A stretch of DNA of 64,000 nucleotides from Theodoxus fluviatilis (Eukaryota > Mollusca > Gastropoda > Cycloneritida > Neritidae). Made by a program: the position numbers and the translations under genes. The stretch is from positions 41,001-105,000 of the forward strand of contig JAWQFJ010001248.1 of assembly GCA_034096865.1 (NCBI GenBank), given 5' to 3'. This document shows, piece after piece, positions 20,834 to 35,800 of this stretch. How positions within the stretch are numbered: position 1 is the stretch's first letter; each line of letters starts with the position of its first letter. Under the pieces are notes generated by a model. It was not told the DNA's origin. It worked only from the letters and a program-made list of their open reading frames with translations, and ran no database searches.

Positions 20834-23800
20834 CTGCAAGGTACAAACATGCAGTCAGGAACAATGCTGCCACACATATGCAGTCAGGAACAATGCCACC
20901 ACACATATGCAGTCAGGAACAATGCCACCACATATATGCAGTCCTGCGGCAAGGTACAAACATGCAGTCAGGAACAATGCTGCCACACATATGCAGTCAG
21001 GAACAATGCCACCACACATATGCAGTCAGGAACAATGCCACCACATATATGCAGTCCTGCGGCAAGGTACAAACATGCAGTCAGGAACAATGCCACCACA
21101 CATATGCAGTCAGGAACAATGCCACCACACATATGCAGTCCTGCTGCAAGGTACAGACATGCAGTCAGGAACAATGCCACCACACATATGCAGTCCTGTT
21201 GCAAGGTACAGACATGCAGTCAGGAACAATGCCACCACACATATGCAGTCAGGAACAATGCCACCACACATATGCAGTCAGGAACAATGCCACCACACAT
21301 ATGCAGTCCTGCTGCAAGGTACAGACATGCAGTCAGGAACAATGCCACCACACATATGCAGTCCTGCTGCAAGGTACAGACATGCAGTCAGGAACAATGC
21401 CACCACACATATGCAGTCAGGAACAATGCCACCACACATATGCAGTCCTGCTGCAAGGTACAGACATGCAGTCAGGAACAATGCCACCACACATATGCAG
21501 TCAGGAACAATGCCACCACACATATGCAGTCAGGAACAATGCCACCACACATATGCAGTCCTGCTGCAAGGTACAGACATGCAGTCAGGAACAATGCCAC
21601 CACACATATGCAGTCCTGCTGCAAGGTACAGACATGCAGTCAGGAACAATGCCACCACACATATGCAGTCCTGCTGCAAGGTACAGACATGCAGTCAGGA
21701 ACAATGCCACCACACATATGCAGTCAGGAACAATGCCACCACACATATGCAGTCAGGAACAATGCCACCACACATATGCAGTCAGGAACAATGCCACCAC
21801 ACATATGCAGTCAGGAACAATGCCACCACACATATGCAGTCAGGAACAATGCCACCACACATATGCAGTCCTGCTGCAAGGTACAGACATGCAGTCAGGA
21901 ACAATGCCACCACACATATGCAGTCAGGACATGCCACCACAACATGCAGTCTGCGCAAGGTACAGACATGCAGTCAGGAACAATGCCACCACACATATGC
22001 AGTCCTGCTGCAAGGTACAGACATGCAGTCAGGAACAATGCCACCACACATATGCAGTCCTGCTGCAAGGTACAGACATGCAGTCAGGAACAATGCCACC
22101 ACACATATGCAGTCAGGAACAATGCCACCACACATATGCAGTCCTGCTGCAAGGTACAGACATGCAGTCAGGAACAATGCCACCACACATATGCAGTCCT
22201 GCTGCAAGGTACAGACATGCAGTCAGGAACAATGCCACCACACATATGCAGTCAGGAACAATGCCACCACACATATGCAGTCCTGCTGCAAGGTACGGAC
22301 ATGCAGTCAGGAACAATGCCACCACACATATGCAGTCCTGCTGCAAGGTACAGACATGCAGTCACGTACAATGCCACCACACATATGCAGTCAGGAACAA
22401 TGCCACCACACATATGCAGTCCTGCTGCAAGGTACGGACATGCAGTCAGGAACAATGCCACCACACATATGCAGTCCTGCTGCTAGGTACAGACATGCAG
22501 TCAGGAACAATGCCACCACACATATGCAGTCAGGAACAATGCCACCACACATATGCAGTCAGGAACAATGCCACCACACATATGCAGTCCTGCTGCAAGG
22601 TACAAACATGCAGTCAGGAACAATGCCACCACACATATGCAGTCCTGCTGCAAGGTACAAACATGCAGTCAGGAACAATGCTGCCACACATATGCAGTCC
22701 TGCTGCAAGGTACAGACATGCAGTCAGGAACAATGCCACCACACATATGCAGTCCTGCTGCAAGGTACAGACATGCAGTCAGGAACAATGCCACCACACA
22801 TATGCAGTCAGGAACAATGCCACCACACATATGCAGTCAGGAACAATGCCACCACACATATGCAGTCAGGAACAATGCCACCACACATATGCAGTCAGGA
22901 ACAATGCCACCACACATATGCAGTCAGGAACAATGCCACCACTCATATGCAGTCCTGCTGCAAGGTACAGACATGCAGTCAGGAACAATGCCACCACACA
23001 TATGCAGTCCTGCTGCAAGGTACAGACATGCAGTCAGGAACAATGCCACCACACATATGCAGTCAGGAACAATGCCACCACACATATGCAGTCAGGAACA
23101 ATGCCACCACACATATGCAGTCAGGAACAATGCCACCACACATATGCAGTCCTGCTGCAAGGTACAGACATGCAGTCAGGAACAATGCCACCACACATAT
23201 GCAGTCAGGAACAATGCCACCACACATATGCAGTCAGGAACAATGCCACCACTCATATGCAGTCCTGCTGCAAGGTACAGACATGCAGTCAGGAACAATG
23301 CCACCACACATATGCAGTCCTGCTGCAAGGTACAGACATGCAGTCAGGAACAATGCCACCACACATATGCAGTCCTGCTGCTAGGTACAGACATGCAGTC
23401 AGGAACAATGCCACCACACATATGCAGTCAGGAACAATGCCACCACACATATGCAGTCCTGCTGCAAGGTACAGACATGCAGTCAGGAACAATGCCACCA
23501 CACATATGCAGTCAGGAACAATGCCACCACACATATGCAGTCAGGAACAATGCCACCACACATATGCAGTCAGGAACAATGCTGCCACACATATGCAGTC
23601 CTGCTGCAAGGTACAGACATGCAGTCAGGAACAATGCCACCACACATATGCAGTCAGGAACAATGCCACCACACATATGCAGTCCTGCTGCAAGGTACAG
23701 ACATGCAGTCAGGAACAATGCCACCACACATATGCAGTCCTGCTGCAAGGTACAGACATGCAGTCAGGAACAATGCCACCACACATATGCAGTCAGGAAC

Positions 23801-26800
23801 AATGCCACCACACATATGCAGTCAGGAACAATGCCACCACTCATATGCAGTCCTGCTGCAAGGTACAGACATGCAGTCAGGAACAATGCCACCACACATA
23901 TGCAGTCCTGCTGCAAGGTACAGACATGCAGTCAGGAACAATGCCACCACACATATGCAGTCAGGAACAATGCCACCACACATATGCAGTCAGGAACAAT
24001 GCCACCACTCATATGCAGTCCTGCTGCAAGGTACAGACATGCAGTCAGGAACAATGCCACCACACATATGCAGTCCTGCTGCAAGGTACAGACATGCAGT
24101 CAGGAACAATGCCACCACACATATGCAGTCAGGAACAATGCCACCACACATATGCAGTCAGGAACAATGCCACCACTCATATGCAGTCCTGCTGCAAGGT
24201 ACAGACATGCAGTCAGGAACAATGCCACCACACATATGCAGTCCTGCTGCAAGGTACAGACATGCAGTCAGGAACAATGCCACCACACATATGCAGTCAG
24301 GAACAATGCCACCACACATATGCAGTCCTGCTGCAAGGTACAGACATGCAGTCAGGAACAATGCCACCACACATATGCAGTCAGGAACAATGCCACCACA
24401 CATATGCAGTCAGGAACAATGCCACCACACATATGCAGTCAGGAACAATGCCACCACACATATGCAGTCAGGAACAATGCCACCACACGTGAAGGAGTGA
24501 AAGATGCAGAACAGCATGAAACACAAGACGACAAAAAACACGTGAAACAAAACAGCATGAGGCAGATGAAATATGAATAGCATGACAAGATGCAAAACAC
24601 CGTGAAAGAAGCAAAGACAGCAGGCATGAAATGAATTATTAGACAAGACAAAGCATTGGACACGAGAAGGAAAAGCATGACGTCTCCCAGTCCTGCTGCA
24701 AGACAGTAAAGTACAAACCGGAATTGGGGCATCAGACATTGAAGGGCTTACTGCTTAGCCATGAAATGGCAAAAGATAACAGAGTTAAAAGACAGGCCAT
24801 CAAGCAAGAGATGGTATCGGACGTGAATGCACCTTACAACATAAGACAGCACAGCAGGCATGAGACGGAAAATCCTCTAATATCTCTTCCCATTCTTACT
24901 GCAAGTCAGGCTAGAAGGTCATCACAGACCCGAGGCAATAGACTGCCACATAGCATCTGGCAATACACAGGGCATTACCTGACAAACAATAACGACTTAT
25001 GGTAGTGCTGGGGAGTGGTACTGTGCAGTGCTAAACCAAAAAATGGGGGGGGGGGGGGTTTGGTCTTCAACAAAGGGAGGCAACTGTCCCCACTTACCTC
25101 CCCTGATTTCATCATCTCCGTGTAAAAGTCGACAATCTGGGCACCAGACTCTGAAGCTGCCTCCACACACACCTTGGCGTAATCTCCCGTCACCTTGTTG
25201 GACTTGCTCATGGGCTTGCCTGCACAGAGTGTTTCACAGCATCAGCAAACACTCTCACACAGCACACATCAACAAATCTAAACACAATAGCATGAACAAT
25301 GGAAACGTAAAATGAAGCTTTTTACAATTGCAACACCCGACCTTCCCCCACTTTCTTTGGATCAGGAAAAGCTCCACATGGCTTGATAAGGTTATTGCAA
25401 TTTCTTTTTTACTGTTCTTTGAAAAGGTTGCACTCATTCCAAGCTGTCAATTCTTACAGCTACTGTGCATAGGATCTCCTCAGCACATGAAATCATTTTC
25501 TGTGGGTGCTGCAGTGACAATGAAAATGCTAATATCAAGAGTGCAAGAATCCCAAGGCAGAGACTTCCAGAGCCAACATGGATTAATCTCGACTGCAAGG
25601 ATTTCACGGCAAAATATGAATACCCGGTAGATAAAATGGCAAGGATAGTGGTACAATCCATTCTATTATCATTTTGCACTTCCAGGTGTACTATTTGTCA
25701 TGCAACCCTGTTTTGAACTCACAACACCTAAAATTCTTATCCCTTACAATAGTAAATGCTCATAGAAATGGAAAATATTATTTCAAATACAGACACGATA
25801 AAAACAAGAAAATGTACCTTCTTTACATTAGCTAGTAATGTATCTGTTGCCTGGAGGCAGGCAAGACAGGCTAAAGTGGACACTACTCTGTACTGGCAAC
25901 ACAGACTGAAGTGGTCACAGCTCTACTCTGTACTGACAGGACAGGCTGAAGTGGACACTGCTCTACTCTGTACTGACAACACAGACTGAAGTGGACACAG
26001 CTCTACTCTGTACTGACAACACAGACTGAAGTGGACACAGTTCTACTCTGTACTGACAACACAGACTGAAGTGGACACAGCTCTACTCTGTACTGACAAC
26101 ACAGACTGAAGTGGACACATTTCTACTCTGCACTGACAAGACTGACTGAACTGGACACAGCTCTACTCTGTACTGACAACACAGACTGAAGTGGACACAG
26201 CTCTACTCTGTACTGACAACACAGGCTGAAGTGGTCACAGCTCTACTCTGTACTGACAGGACAGGCTGAAGTGGACACAACTCTACTCTGTACTGACAAC
26301 ACAGACTGAAGTGGACACAGCTCTACTCTGTACTGACAGGACAGACTGAAGTGGACACAGCTCTACTCTGTACTGACAACACAGACTGAAGTGGACACAG
26401 CTCTACTCTGTACAGACTGAAGTTGACACAGCTCTACTCTGTACTGACAACACAGACTGAAGTGGACACAGCTCTACTCTGTACTGACAACACAGACTGA
26501 AGTGGACACAGCTCTACTCTGTACAGACTGAAGTGGACAAAGCTCTACTCTGTACTGACAAGACAGACTGAAGTGGACACAGCTCTACTCTGTACTGACA
26601 AGACAGGCTGAAGTGGACACAGCTCTACTCTGTACTGACAACACAGACTGAAGTGGACACAGCTCTACTCTGTACTGACAACACAGACTGAAGTGGACAC
26701 AGCTCTACTCTGTACAGACTGAAGTGGACAAAGCTCTACTCTGTACTGACAAGACAGACTGAAGTGGACACAGCTCTACTCTGTACTGACAAGACAGACT

Positions 26801-29800
26801 GAAGTGGACACAGCTCTACTCTGTACTGACAACACAGACTGAAGTGGACACAGCTCTACTCTGTACTGACAACACAGACTGAAGTGGACACAGCTCTACT
26901 CTGTACAGACTGAAGTGGACAAAGCTCTACTCTGTACTGACAAGACAGACTGAAGTGGACACAGCTCTACTCTGTACTGACAAGACAGACTGAAGTGGAC
27001 AAAGCTCTACTCTGTACTGACAACACAGACTGAAGTGGACACAGCTCTACTCTGTACTAACACAGACTGAAGTGGACACAGCTCTACTCTGTACTGACAA
27101 CACAGACTGAAGTTGACACAGCTCTACTCTGTACAGACTGAAGTGGACAAAGCTCTACTCTGTACTGACAACACAGACTGAAGTGGACACAGCTCTACTC
27201 TGTACTAACACAGACTGAAGTGGACAAAGCTCTACTCTGTACTGACAAGACAGACTGAAGTTGACACAGCTCTACTCTGTACAGACTGAAGTGGACAAAG
27301 CTCTACTCTGTACTGACAACACAGACTGAAGTGGACACAGCTCTACTCTGTACTGACAACACAGACTGAAGTGGACACAGCTCTACTCTGTACTGACAAC
27401 ACAGGCTGAAGTGGACACAGCTCTACTCTGTACTGACAACACAGGCTGAAGTGGACACAGCTCTACTCTGTACTGACAACACAGACTGAAGTGGACACAG
27501 CTCTACTCTGTACTGACAAGACAGACTGAAGTGGACACTGCTCTACTCTGTACTGACAACACAGACTGAAGTGGACACAGCTCTACTCTGTACTGACAAG
27601 ACAGACTGAAGTGGACACAGCTCTACTCTGTACTGACAAGACAGACTGAAGTGGACACTGCTCTACTCTGTACTGACAACACAGACTGAAGTGGACACAG
27701 CTCTACTCTGTACTGACTGAAGTGGACACAGCTCTACTCTGTACTGACAACACAGACTGAAGTGGACACAGCTCTACTCTGTACTGACAACACAGACTGA
27801 AGTGGACACAGCTCTACTCTGTACTGACAACACAGACTGAAGTGGACACAGCTCTACTCTGTACTGACAACACAGACTGAAGTGGACACAGCTCTACTCT
27901 GTACTGACAACACAGACTGAAGTGGACACAGCTCTACTCTGTACTGACAACACAGACTGAAGTGGACACAGCTCTACTCTGTACTGACAACACAGACTGA
28001 AGTGGACACAGCTCTACTCTGTACTGACAACACAGACTGAAGTGGACACAGCTCTACTCTGTACTGACAACACAGACTGAAGTGGACACAGCTCTACTCT
28101 GTACTGACAACACAGACTGAAGTGGACACAGCTCTACTCTGTACTGACAACACAGACTGAAGTGGACACAGCTCTACTCTGTACTGACAACACAGACTGA
28201 AGTGGACACAGCTCTACTCTGTACTGACAACACAGACTGAAGTGGACACAGCTCTACTCTGTACTGACAACACAGACTGAAGTGGACACAGCTCTACTCT
28301 GTACTGACAACACAGACTGAAGTGGACACAGCTCTACTCTGTACTGACAACACAGACTGAAGTGGACACAGCTCTACTCTGTACTGACAACACAGACTGA
28401 AGTGGACACAGCTCTACTCTGTACTGACAACACAGACTGAAGTGGACACAGCTCTACTCTGTACTGACAACACAGACTGAAGTGGACACAGCTCTACTCT
28501 GTACTGACAACACAGACTGAAGTGGACACAGCTCTACTCTGTACTGACAACACAGACTGAAGTGGACACAGCTCTACTCTGTACTGACAACACAGACTGA
28601 AGTGGACACAGCTCTACTCTGTACTGACAACACAGACTGAAGTGGACACAGCTCTACTCTGTACTGACAACACAGACTGAAGTGGACACAGCTCTACTCT
28701 GTACTGACAACACAGACTGAAGTGGACACAGCTCTACTCTGTACTGACAACACAGACTGAAGTGGACACAGCTCTACTCTGTACTGACAACACAGGCTGA
28801 AGTGGACACAGCTCTACTCTGTACTGACAACACAGACTGAAGTGGACACAGCTCTACTCTGTACTGACAACACAGACTGAAGTGGACACAGCTCTACTCT
28901 GTACTGACAACACAGACTGAAGTGGACACAGCTCTACTCTGTACTGACAACACAGACTGAAGTGGACACAGCTCTACTCTGTACTGACAACACAGACTGA
29001 AGTGGACACAGCTCTACTCTGTACTGACAACACAGACTGAAGTGGTCACAGCTCTACTCTGTACTGACAACACAGGCTGAAGTGGACACAGCTCTACTCT
29101 GTACTGACAACACAGACTGAAGTGGACACAGCTCTACTCTGTACTGACAACACAGACTGAAGTGGACACAGCTCTACTCTGTACTGACAACACAGACTGA
29201 AGTGGTCACAGCTCTACTCTGTACTGACAACACAGACTGAAGTGGATACAGCTCTACTCTGTACTAACAACACAGACTGAAGTGGACACAGCTCTACTCT
29301 GTACTGACAACACAGACTGAAGTGGACACAGCTCTACTCTGTACTGACAACACAGACTGAAGTGGACACAGCTCTACTCTGTACTGACAACACAGACTGA
29401 AGTGGATACAGCTCTACTCTGTACTGACAACACAGACTGAAGTGGACACAGCTCTACTCTGTACTGACAACACAGACTGAAGTGGACACAGCTCTACTCT
29501 GTACTGAGAACACAGACTGAAGTGGACAAAGCTCTACTCTGTACTGACAACACAGGCTGAAGTGGACACAGCTCTACTCTGTACTGACAACACAGACTGA
29601 AGTGGATACAGCTCTACTCTGTACTGACAAGACAGGCTGAAGTGGACACAACTCTACTCTGTACTGACAACACAGACTGAAGTGGACACAGCTCTACTCT
29701 GTACTGACAACACAGACTGAAGTGGACACAGCTCTACTCTGTACTGACAACACAGACTGAAGTGGATACAGCTCTACTCTGTACTGACAACACAGACTGA

Positions 29801-32798
29801 AGTGGACACAGCTCTACTCTGTACTGACAACACAGACTGAAGTGGACACAGCTCTACTCTGTACTGACAACACAGACTGAAGTGGACAAAGCTCTACTCT
29901 GTACTGACAACACAGGCTGAAGTGGACACAGCTCTACTCTGTACTGACAACACAGACTGAAGTGGATACAGCTCTACTCTGTACTGACAAGACAGGCTGA
30001 AGTGGACACAACTCTACTCTGTACTGACAACACAGACTGAAGTGGTCACTGCTCTACTCTGTACTGACAACACAGACTGAAGTGGACACAGCTCTACTCT
30101 GTACTGACAACACAGACTGAAGTGGACAAAGCTCTACTCTGTACTGACAACACAGACTGAAGTGGACACAGCTCTACTCTGTACTGACAACACAGGCTGA
30201 AGTGGACACAGCTCTACTCTGTACTGACAGAGACTGAAGTGGTCACAGCTCTACTCTGTACTGACAGAGACTGAAGTGGTCACAGCTCTACTCTGTACTG
30301 ACAACACAGACTGAAGTGGTCACAGCTCTACTCTGTACTGACAACACAGACTGAAGTGGACACAGCCCTACTCTGTACTAACAACACAGGCTGAAGTGGT
30401 CACAGCTCTACTCTGTACTGACAGAGACTGAAGTGGTCACAGCTCTACTCTGTACTGACAGAGACTGAAGTGGTCACAGCTCTACTTTGTACTGACAACA
30501 CAGGCTGAAGTGGACACAACTCTACTCTGTACTGACAACACAGGCTGAAGTGGTCACAGCTCTACTCTGTACTGACAAGACAGACTGAAGTGGACAAAGC
30601 TCTACTCTGTACTGACAAGACAGACTGAAGTGGTCACAGCTCTACTCTGTACTGACAAGACAGACTGAAGTGGACACAGCTCTACTCTGTACTGACAAGA
30701 CAGACTGAAGTGGACACAGCTCTACTCTGTACTGACAAGACAGACTGAAGTGGACACAGCTCTACTCTGTACTGACAGAGACTGAAGTGGTCACAGCTCT
30801 ACTCTGTACTGACAGAGACTGAAGTGGTCACAGCGCTACTCTGTACTGACAACACAGGCTGAAGTGGACAAAGCTCTACTCTGTACTGACAACACAGACT
30901 GAAGTGGACACAGCTCTACTCTGTACTGACAGAGACTGAAGTTGTCACAGCTCTACTCTGTACTGACAGAGACTGAAGTGGTCACACCTCTACTCTGTAC
31001 TGACAACACAGACTGAAGTGGACACAGCTCTACTCTGTACTGACAACACAGACTGAAGTGGACACACCTCTACTCTGTACTGACAACACTGACTGAAGTG
31101 GACACAGCTCTACTCTGTACTGACAACACAGGCTGAAGTGGACACAGCTCTACTCTGTACTGACAACACAGACTGAACTGGACACAGCTCTACTCTGTAC
31201 TGACAACACAGGCTGAAGTGGACACAGCTCTACTCTGTACTGACAACACAGACTGAAGTGGACACAGCTCTACTCTGTACTGACAACACAGACTGAAGTG
31301 GACACACCTCTACTCTGTACTGACAACACAGACTGAAGTGGACACAGCTCTACTCTGTACTGGCAACACAGACTGAAGTGGACACAGCTCTACTCTGTAC
31401 TGACAAGACTGACTGAAGTGGACACAGCTCTACTCTGTACTGGCAACACAGACTGAAGTGGACACAGCTCTACTCTGTACTGACAACACAGACTGAAGTG
31501 GACACAGCTCTACTCTGTACTGGCAACACAGACTGAAGTGGAGACAGCTCTACTCTGTACTGACAACACAGACTGAAGTGGACAAAGCTCTACTCTGTAC
31601 TGACAAGACAGACTGAAGTGGACACACCTCTACTCTGTACTGACAACACAGACTGAAGTGGTCACTGCTCTACTCTGTACTGACAAGACAGACTGAAGTG
31701 GACACAGCTCTACTCTGTACTGGCAACACAGACTGAAGTGGACACAGCTCTACTCTGTACTGACAACACAGGCTGAAGTGGACACAGCTCTACTCTGTAC
31801 TGACAACACAGACTGAAGTGGACACAGCTCTACTCTGTACTGACAACACAGACTGAAGTGGACACAGCTCTACTCTGTACTGACAGAGACTGAAGTGGTC
31901 ACAGCTCTACTCTGTACTGACAAGACAGACTGAAGTGGACACAGCTCTACTCTGTACTGGCAACACAGACTGAAGTGGACACAGCTCTACTCTGTACTGA
32001 CAACACAGGCTGAAGTGGACACAGCTCTACTCTGTACTGACAGAGACTGAAGTGGTCACAGCTCTACTCTGTACTGACAACACAGACTGAAGTAAACACA
32101 GCTCTACTCTGTACTGACAAGACAGACTGAAGTGGACACAGCTCTACTCTGTACTGACAAGACAGACTGAAGTGGACAAAGCTCTACTCTGTACTGACAA
32201 GACAGACTGAAGTGGACACAGCTCTACTCTGTACTGACAAGACAGACTGAAGTGGACACAGCTCTACTCTGTACTAACACAGACTGAACTGGACACAGCT
32301 CTACTCTGTACTGACAAGACAGACTGAAGTGGACACAGCTCTACTCTGTACTGACAACACAGGCTGAAGTGGACACAACTCTACTCTGTACTAACACAGA
32401 CTGAAGTGGACACAGCTCTACTCTGTACAGACTGAAGTGGACAAAGCTCTACTCTGTACTGACAAGACAGACTGAAGTGGACGCAGCTCTACTCTGTACT
32501 GACCTTTCGTCTTGCACTCCTCTTCCCAGGCCTCCTCAAAACAGGCAGGAGGCGAAATCAGAATCACCTTCTCTCTGGGGACACCAGTGGACTGGAAGAC
32601 AGTTTTTTAAAACCTCTATTAAAACTCCACTAAAACTCCATTAAAACCCACTCAGCTGTATTTGTTCATTGCCTCTGATGGCACTAATCCACTGATCTAT
32701 GATCTCTGATTGGTGCTTATGTTCTCTCTCTTTCAGTCTCACATGCACACACACACATGCAAGCAAGCACTCACGCACACACAACCCACACATATGCA

Positions 32799-32840
<42 letters not shown>

Positions 32841-35800
32841 CACATCCATACACATCCATGCACATACACGAAGACACTCACACGCACACATGCGAACACA
32901 CACACACACACACACACATGCAAGCAAGCACTCACACACACACAACACACACATATGCATGAAATCACTCACACACACACCACACACACACCTACACACA
33001 CACATACACACACACATACACACACACAGAGTCACAGACACACACAGACACACACACAGACACACCCACAGACACAAACACAGTCACAGACACACAGACA
33101 CACCCACAGACACACACACACAGACACACACACAGACACACACACAGTCACAGACACACACAGACACACACACAGACACAGACACACACAGACACACACA
33201 GACACACACATGCACACACTCAAGCACGCCCTTTCCCATACATGTGCAAGGTAAAAAGTATCATTGACCTCATTTTTTTTCACACAATCATGCCCACTTG
33301 CTCATGTAAACTTAATAAATAATGCATAAATTCACAATTTATTTTGAAAATCTTCCTTACATGCACTTCACTTTACGCGGCCAAACCCAGCTGTATCCCC
33401 CCTTTGGGGATGCGAGATGGGAAGGATATCGTGGCGGCAAACGTTTGGTTGGACAATTATTTTACCTATCCTTTATATCTGTCACCGCCGTGGCTCATGC
33501 CTGAACCTGTTATTTTACTTAATCTAGCGAAATTTTTCAAGAGTGCTGCCCTCTCTCACATGTACAAGAGTGCATTCCGGGAAATTTTATCTACGTATGC
33601 ACATTTTTACCCACTTTATACAGATGGTTCTAAAGACGGAGATCGTGTGGCGGCAGCTGTTGTCGCCCGCGACTCCGTCTTGCGCTTTCGCCTTTCGGAT
33701 GGGACTTCGATCTACTCCGCAGAGCTTAGTGCACTTGAGGCCGCTCTTGGCGTAGTCCAGAGCAAGAGACTGCCACGAGCCCTTGTGGTCTCTGACTTGC
33801 TATCGGCCTTACAGGCTCTGCGGGGTAGGGAGATTTCCCATCCTTATTTGTTTGGTATATTTGTTCATCTGTGTCGACTATAGTGTGGGGGTGCTGAGGT
33901 CGCCTTCTGCTGGGTTCCTAGCCATATGGGCATCCCGAGGAACAAGAGAGCAGATCAGGCTGCCAAGTCTGCCTCTCTCCCTTCCCATGTCCCCGGGCAG
34001 GATCCCGGCGGGCGACCTGGTACCTCGTGTTACTAACTACATTTCTAATCTGTGTCAGGCCGACTGGGACGGCAGGGCACATAACAAACTTCATGAAGTA
34101 TCTTCCGTGTGGGGCGAGCGACTCTTCCCCACATCGCTCACGAGAAGAGAGGAAGATGTGCTCTGCCGTTCCCGGATCGGCCATTCTGTTCTGACCCACT
34201 CCTATTTGTTGCGGTCGGAGCCTCCACCGGAGTGCTGCACCTGCCAGTGCAGGCTCACCATGCGGCACGTTCTGGTGGAGTGCCCTCGACTTGCTCATCC
34301 ACGGAGTGGGTCGAGCAGTCTGTCTGACTTTTCAAGATCCTTTAGCTGTGATAAATTTTTTGATAGATTCTGAGTATTATTCTCGTTTATGAGTCGTACT
34401 ATGTCTTAATTGTTTTCAATATTTCTCCACTTACCTCTTCAGAGGTATTCTTTTAATTGCACATTTTAAATCAGTAAAAGTATGTTGTGGCCTTGAATGG
34501 CCTTCACGGTTGATGAACCCTTGGGCTCCATCCACTTATCCTTTAGTGTTTTGTCAGTGACAGGGAAATTGAGGTGCAAAATTTTGCCCTATCGCCCTTT
34601 ATGAGTCTTCATCAAGTTCATGTTTAAAGGCTCTACACAGCCTTTGCTGGCTGGTGGGCAGTGGGACTCGGTGTAATTGATTTCATGTCACTAATTAGAT
34701 GGACTGTATAAGAACTCACTGTCAAGAAGAGTTTTAATTTTTTGTTAAAGATGGGTGTTTCTTAAAGTTGTGGCCTTATATAGCCTACAAGGCTGATAGG
34801 CCCTTAAACTCCATCCATCCATCCATCCATCCATCCATCCATCCATCCATCCATCCATCCATCCATCCATCCTGCACTTCACATCCTAAACTTCATACTT
34901 CAAATATGCATTCCTGTTTGAACTAAGACTGCTACCAGCAGTTAGTATATTTCCCAGTGTGTAAATCATCTGCAGATTTGATAAAGGTGTTGTTTATCCA
35001 TAACGATTCTAACAACTGCTAAATTTCTGCACTCTCAGAAATAAAAACCAACACAGGAACAAACTTTTCACCACAGATAGCTCTTGCTTCTTTGAGAGAA
35101 TAGAAGCATAAAGCTCTTTCTTCTTCACAAACATTTCCCAAGACATAATGCTCTTCCATTCCCATAACTATTCAAAGAGAAGAAAAAAACTTGAATAAGT
35201 GAAAAATATTCAACCAGGTAAACAGCTCCTCCCTAACAATTTCTACTTCAAAAGATGTTTTAAAAAATCAATCTACCTGTTTAATTTAACCCTTTCCGAC
35301 CGGATGCGACGCGCACGTTACATCTCCCTTTCAGACCGGATGCGACGCGCGCGTCGCATTTGATGGTAGTGTGCCTCCAACGCATAGACTAAAATAGCTA
35401 TTGATATCACATGATTACTGCTAGACATGCTGATAGCAGAATCAAAATGCCTCCATTCAGCATTTACAGAATGAAAATCGAGCTAGTAGGAGTGGAGAAA
35501 TACATTTTTATCGGTAAGGTTTTGAAAAAAAGTTTATTTGTCGCCGAAAACCCGCGTGGCATTTGATAGTACTCCACTCCGATCGCTGTTCTAAAAATAG
35601 TCTTTGATATCACATGACAGACGCTAAGCATGCTGGAAAGCTTAGTGTATCCGCTTTCTTTCAGCACTTACAGATCAAAAATCGAGCAAGTAGGAGCTGA
35701 AATATGATTTTGTTTTCACTTGAGTTTTGAAAAAAGAAATCGAGTTGTTAGTCGAACATCGGTATTAAATTTGGTGGAGCATACTTCCATCGCATTTCCT

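Noticed and set aside
20673..24580. Overlapping plus-strand open frames of 1204, 903, 675 and 562 codons
   Set aside because: They are translations of the intron 5 minisatellite. The modules lack stops in the plus frames, so long frames are automatic. They are antisense to IAH1, and their repeats (Met-Gln-Ser-Gly-Thr-Met-Pro-Pro-His) follow the DNA unit.
20834..32503. CRISPR-like appearance of regularly repeated DNA
   Set aside because: The arrays have no unique spacers and no cas genes, and they sit in introns of animal genes.
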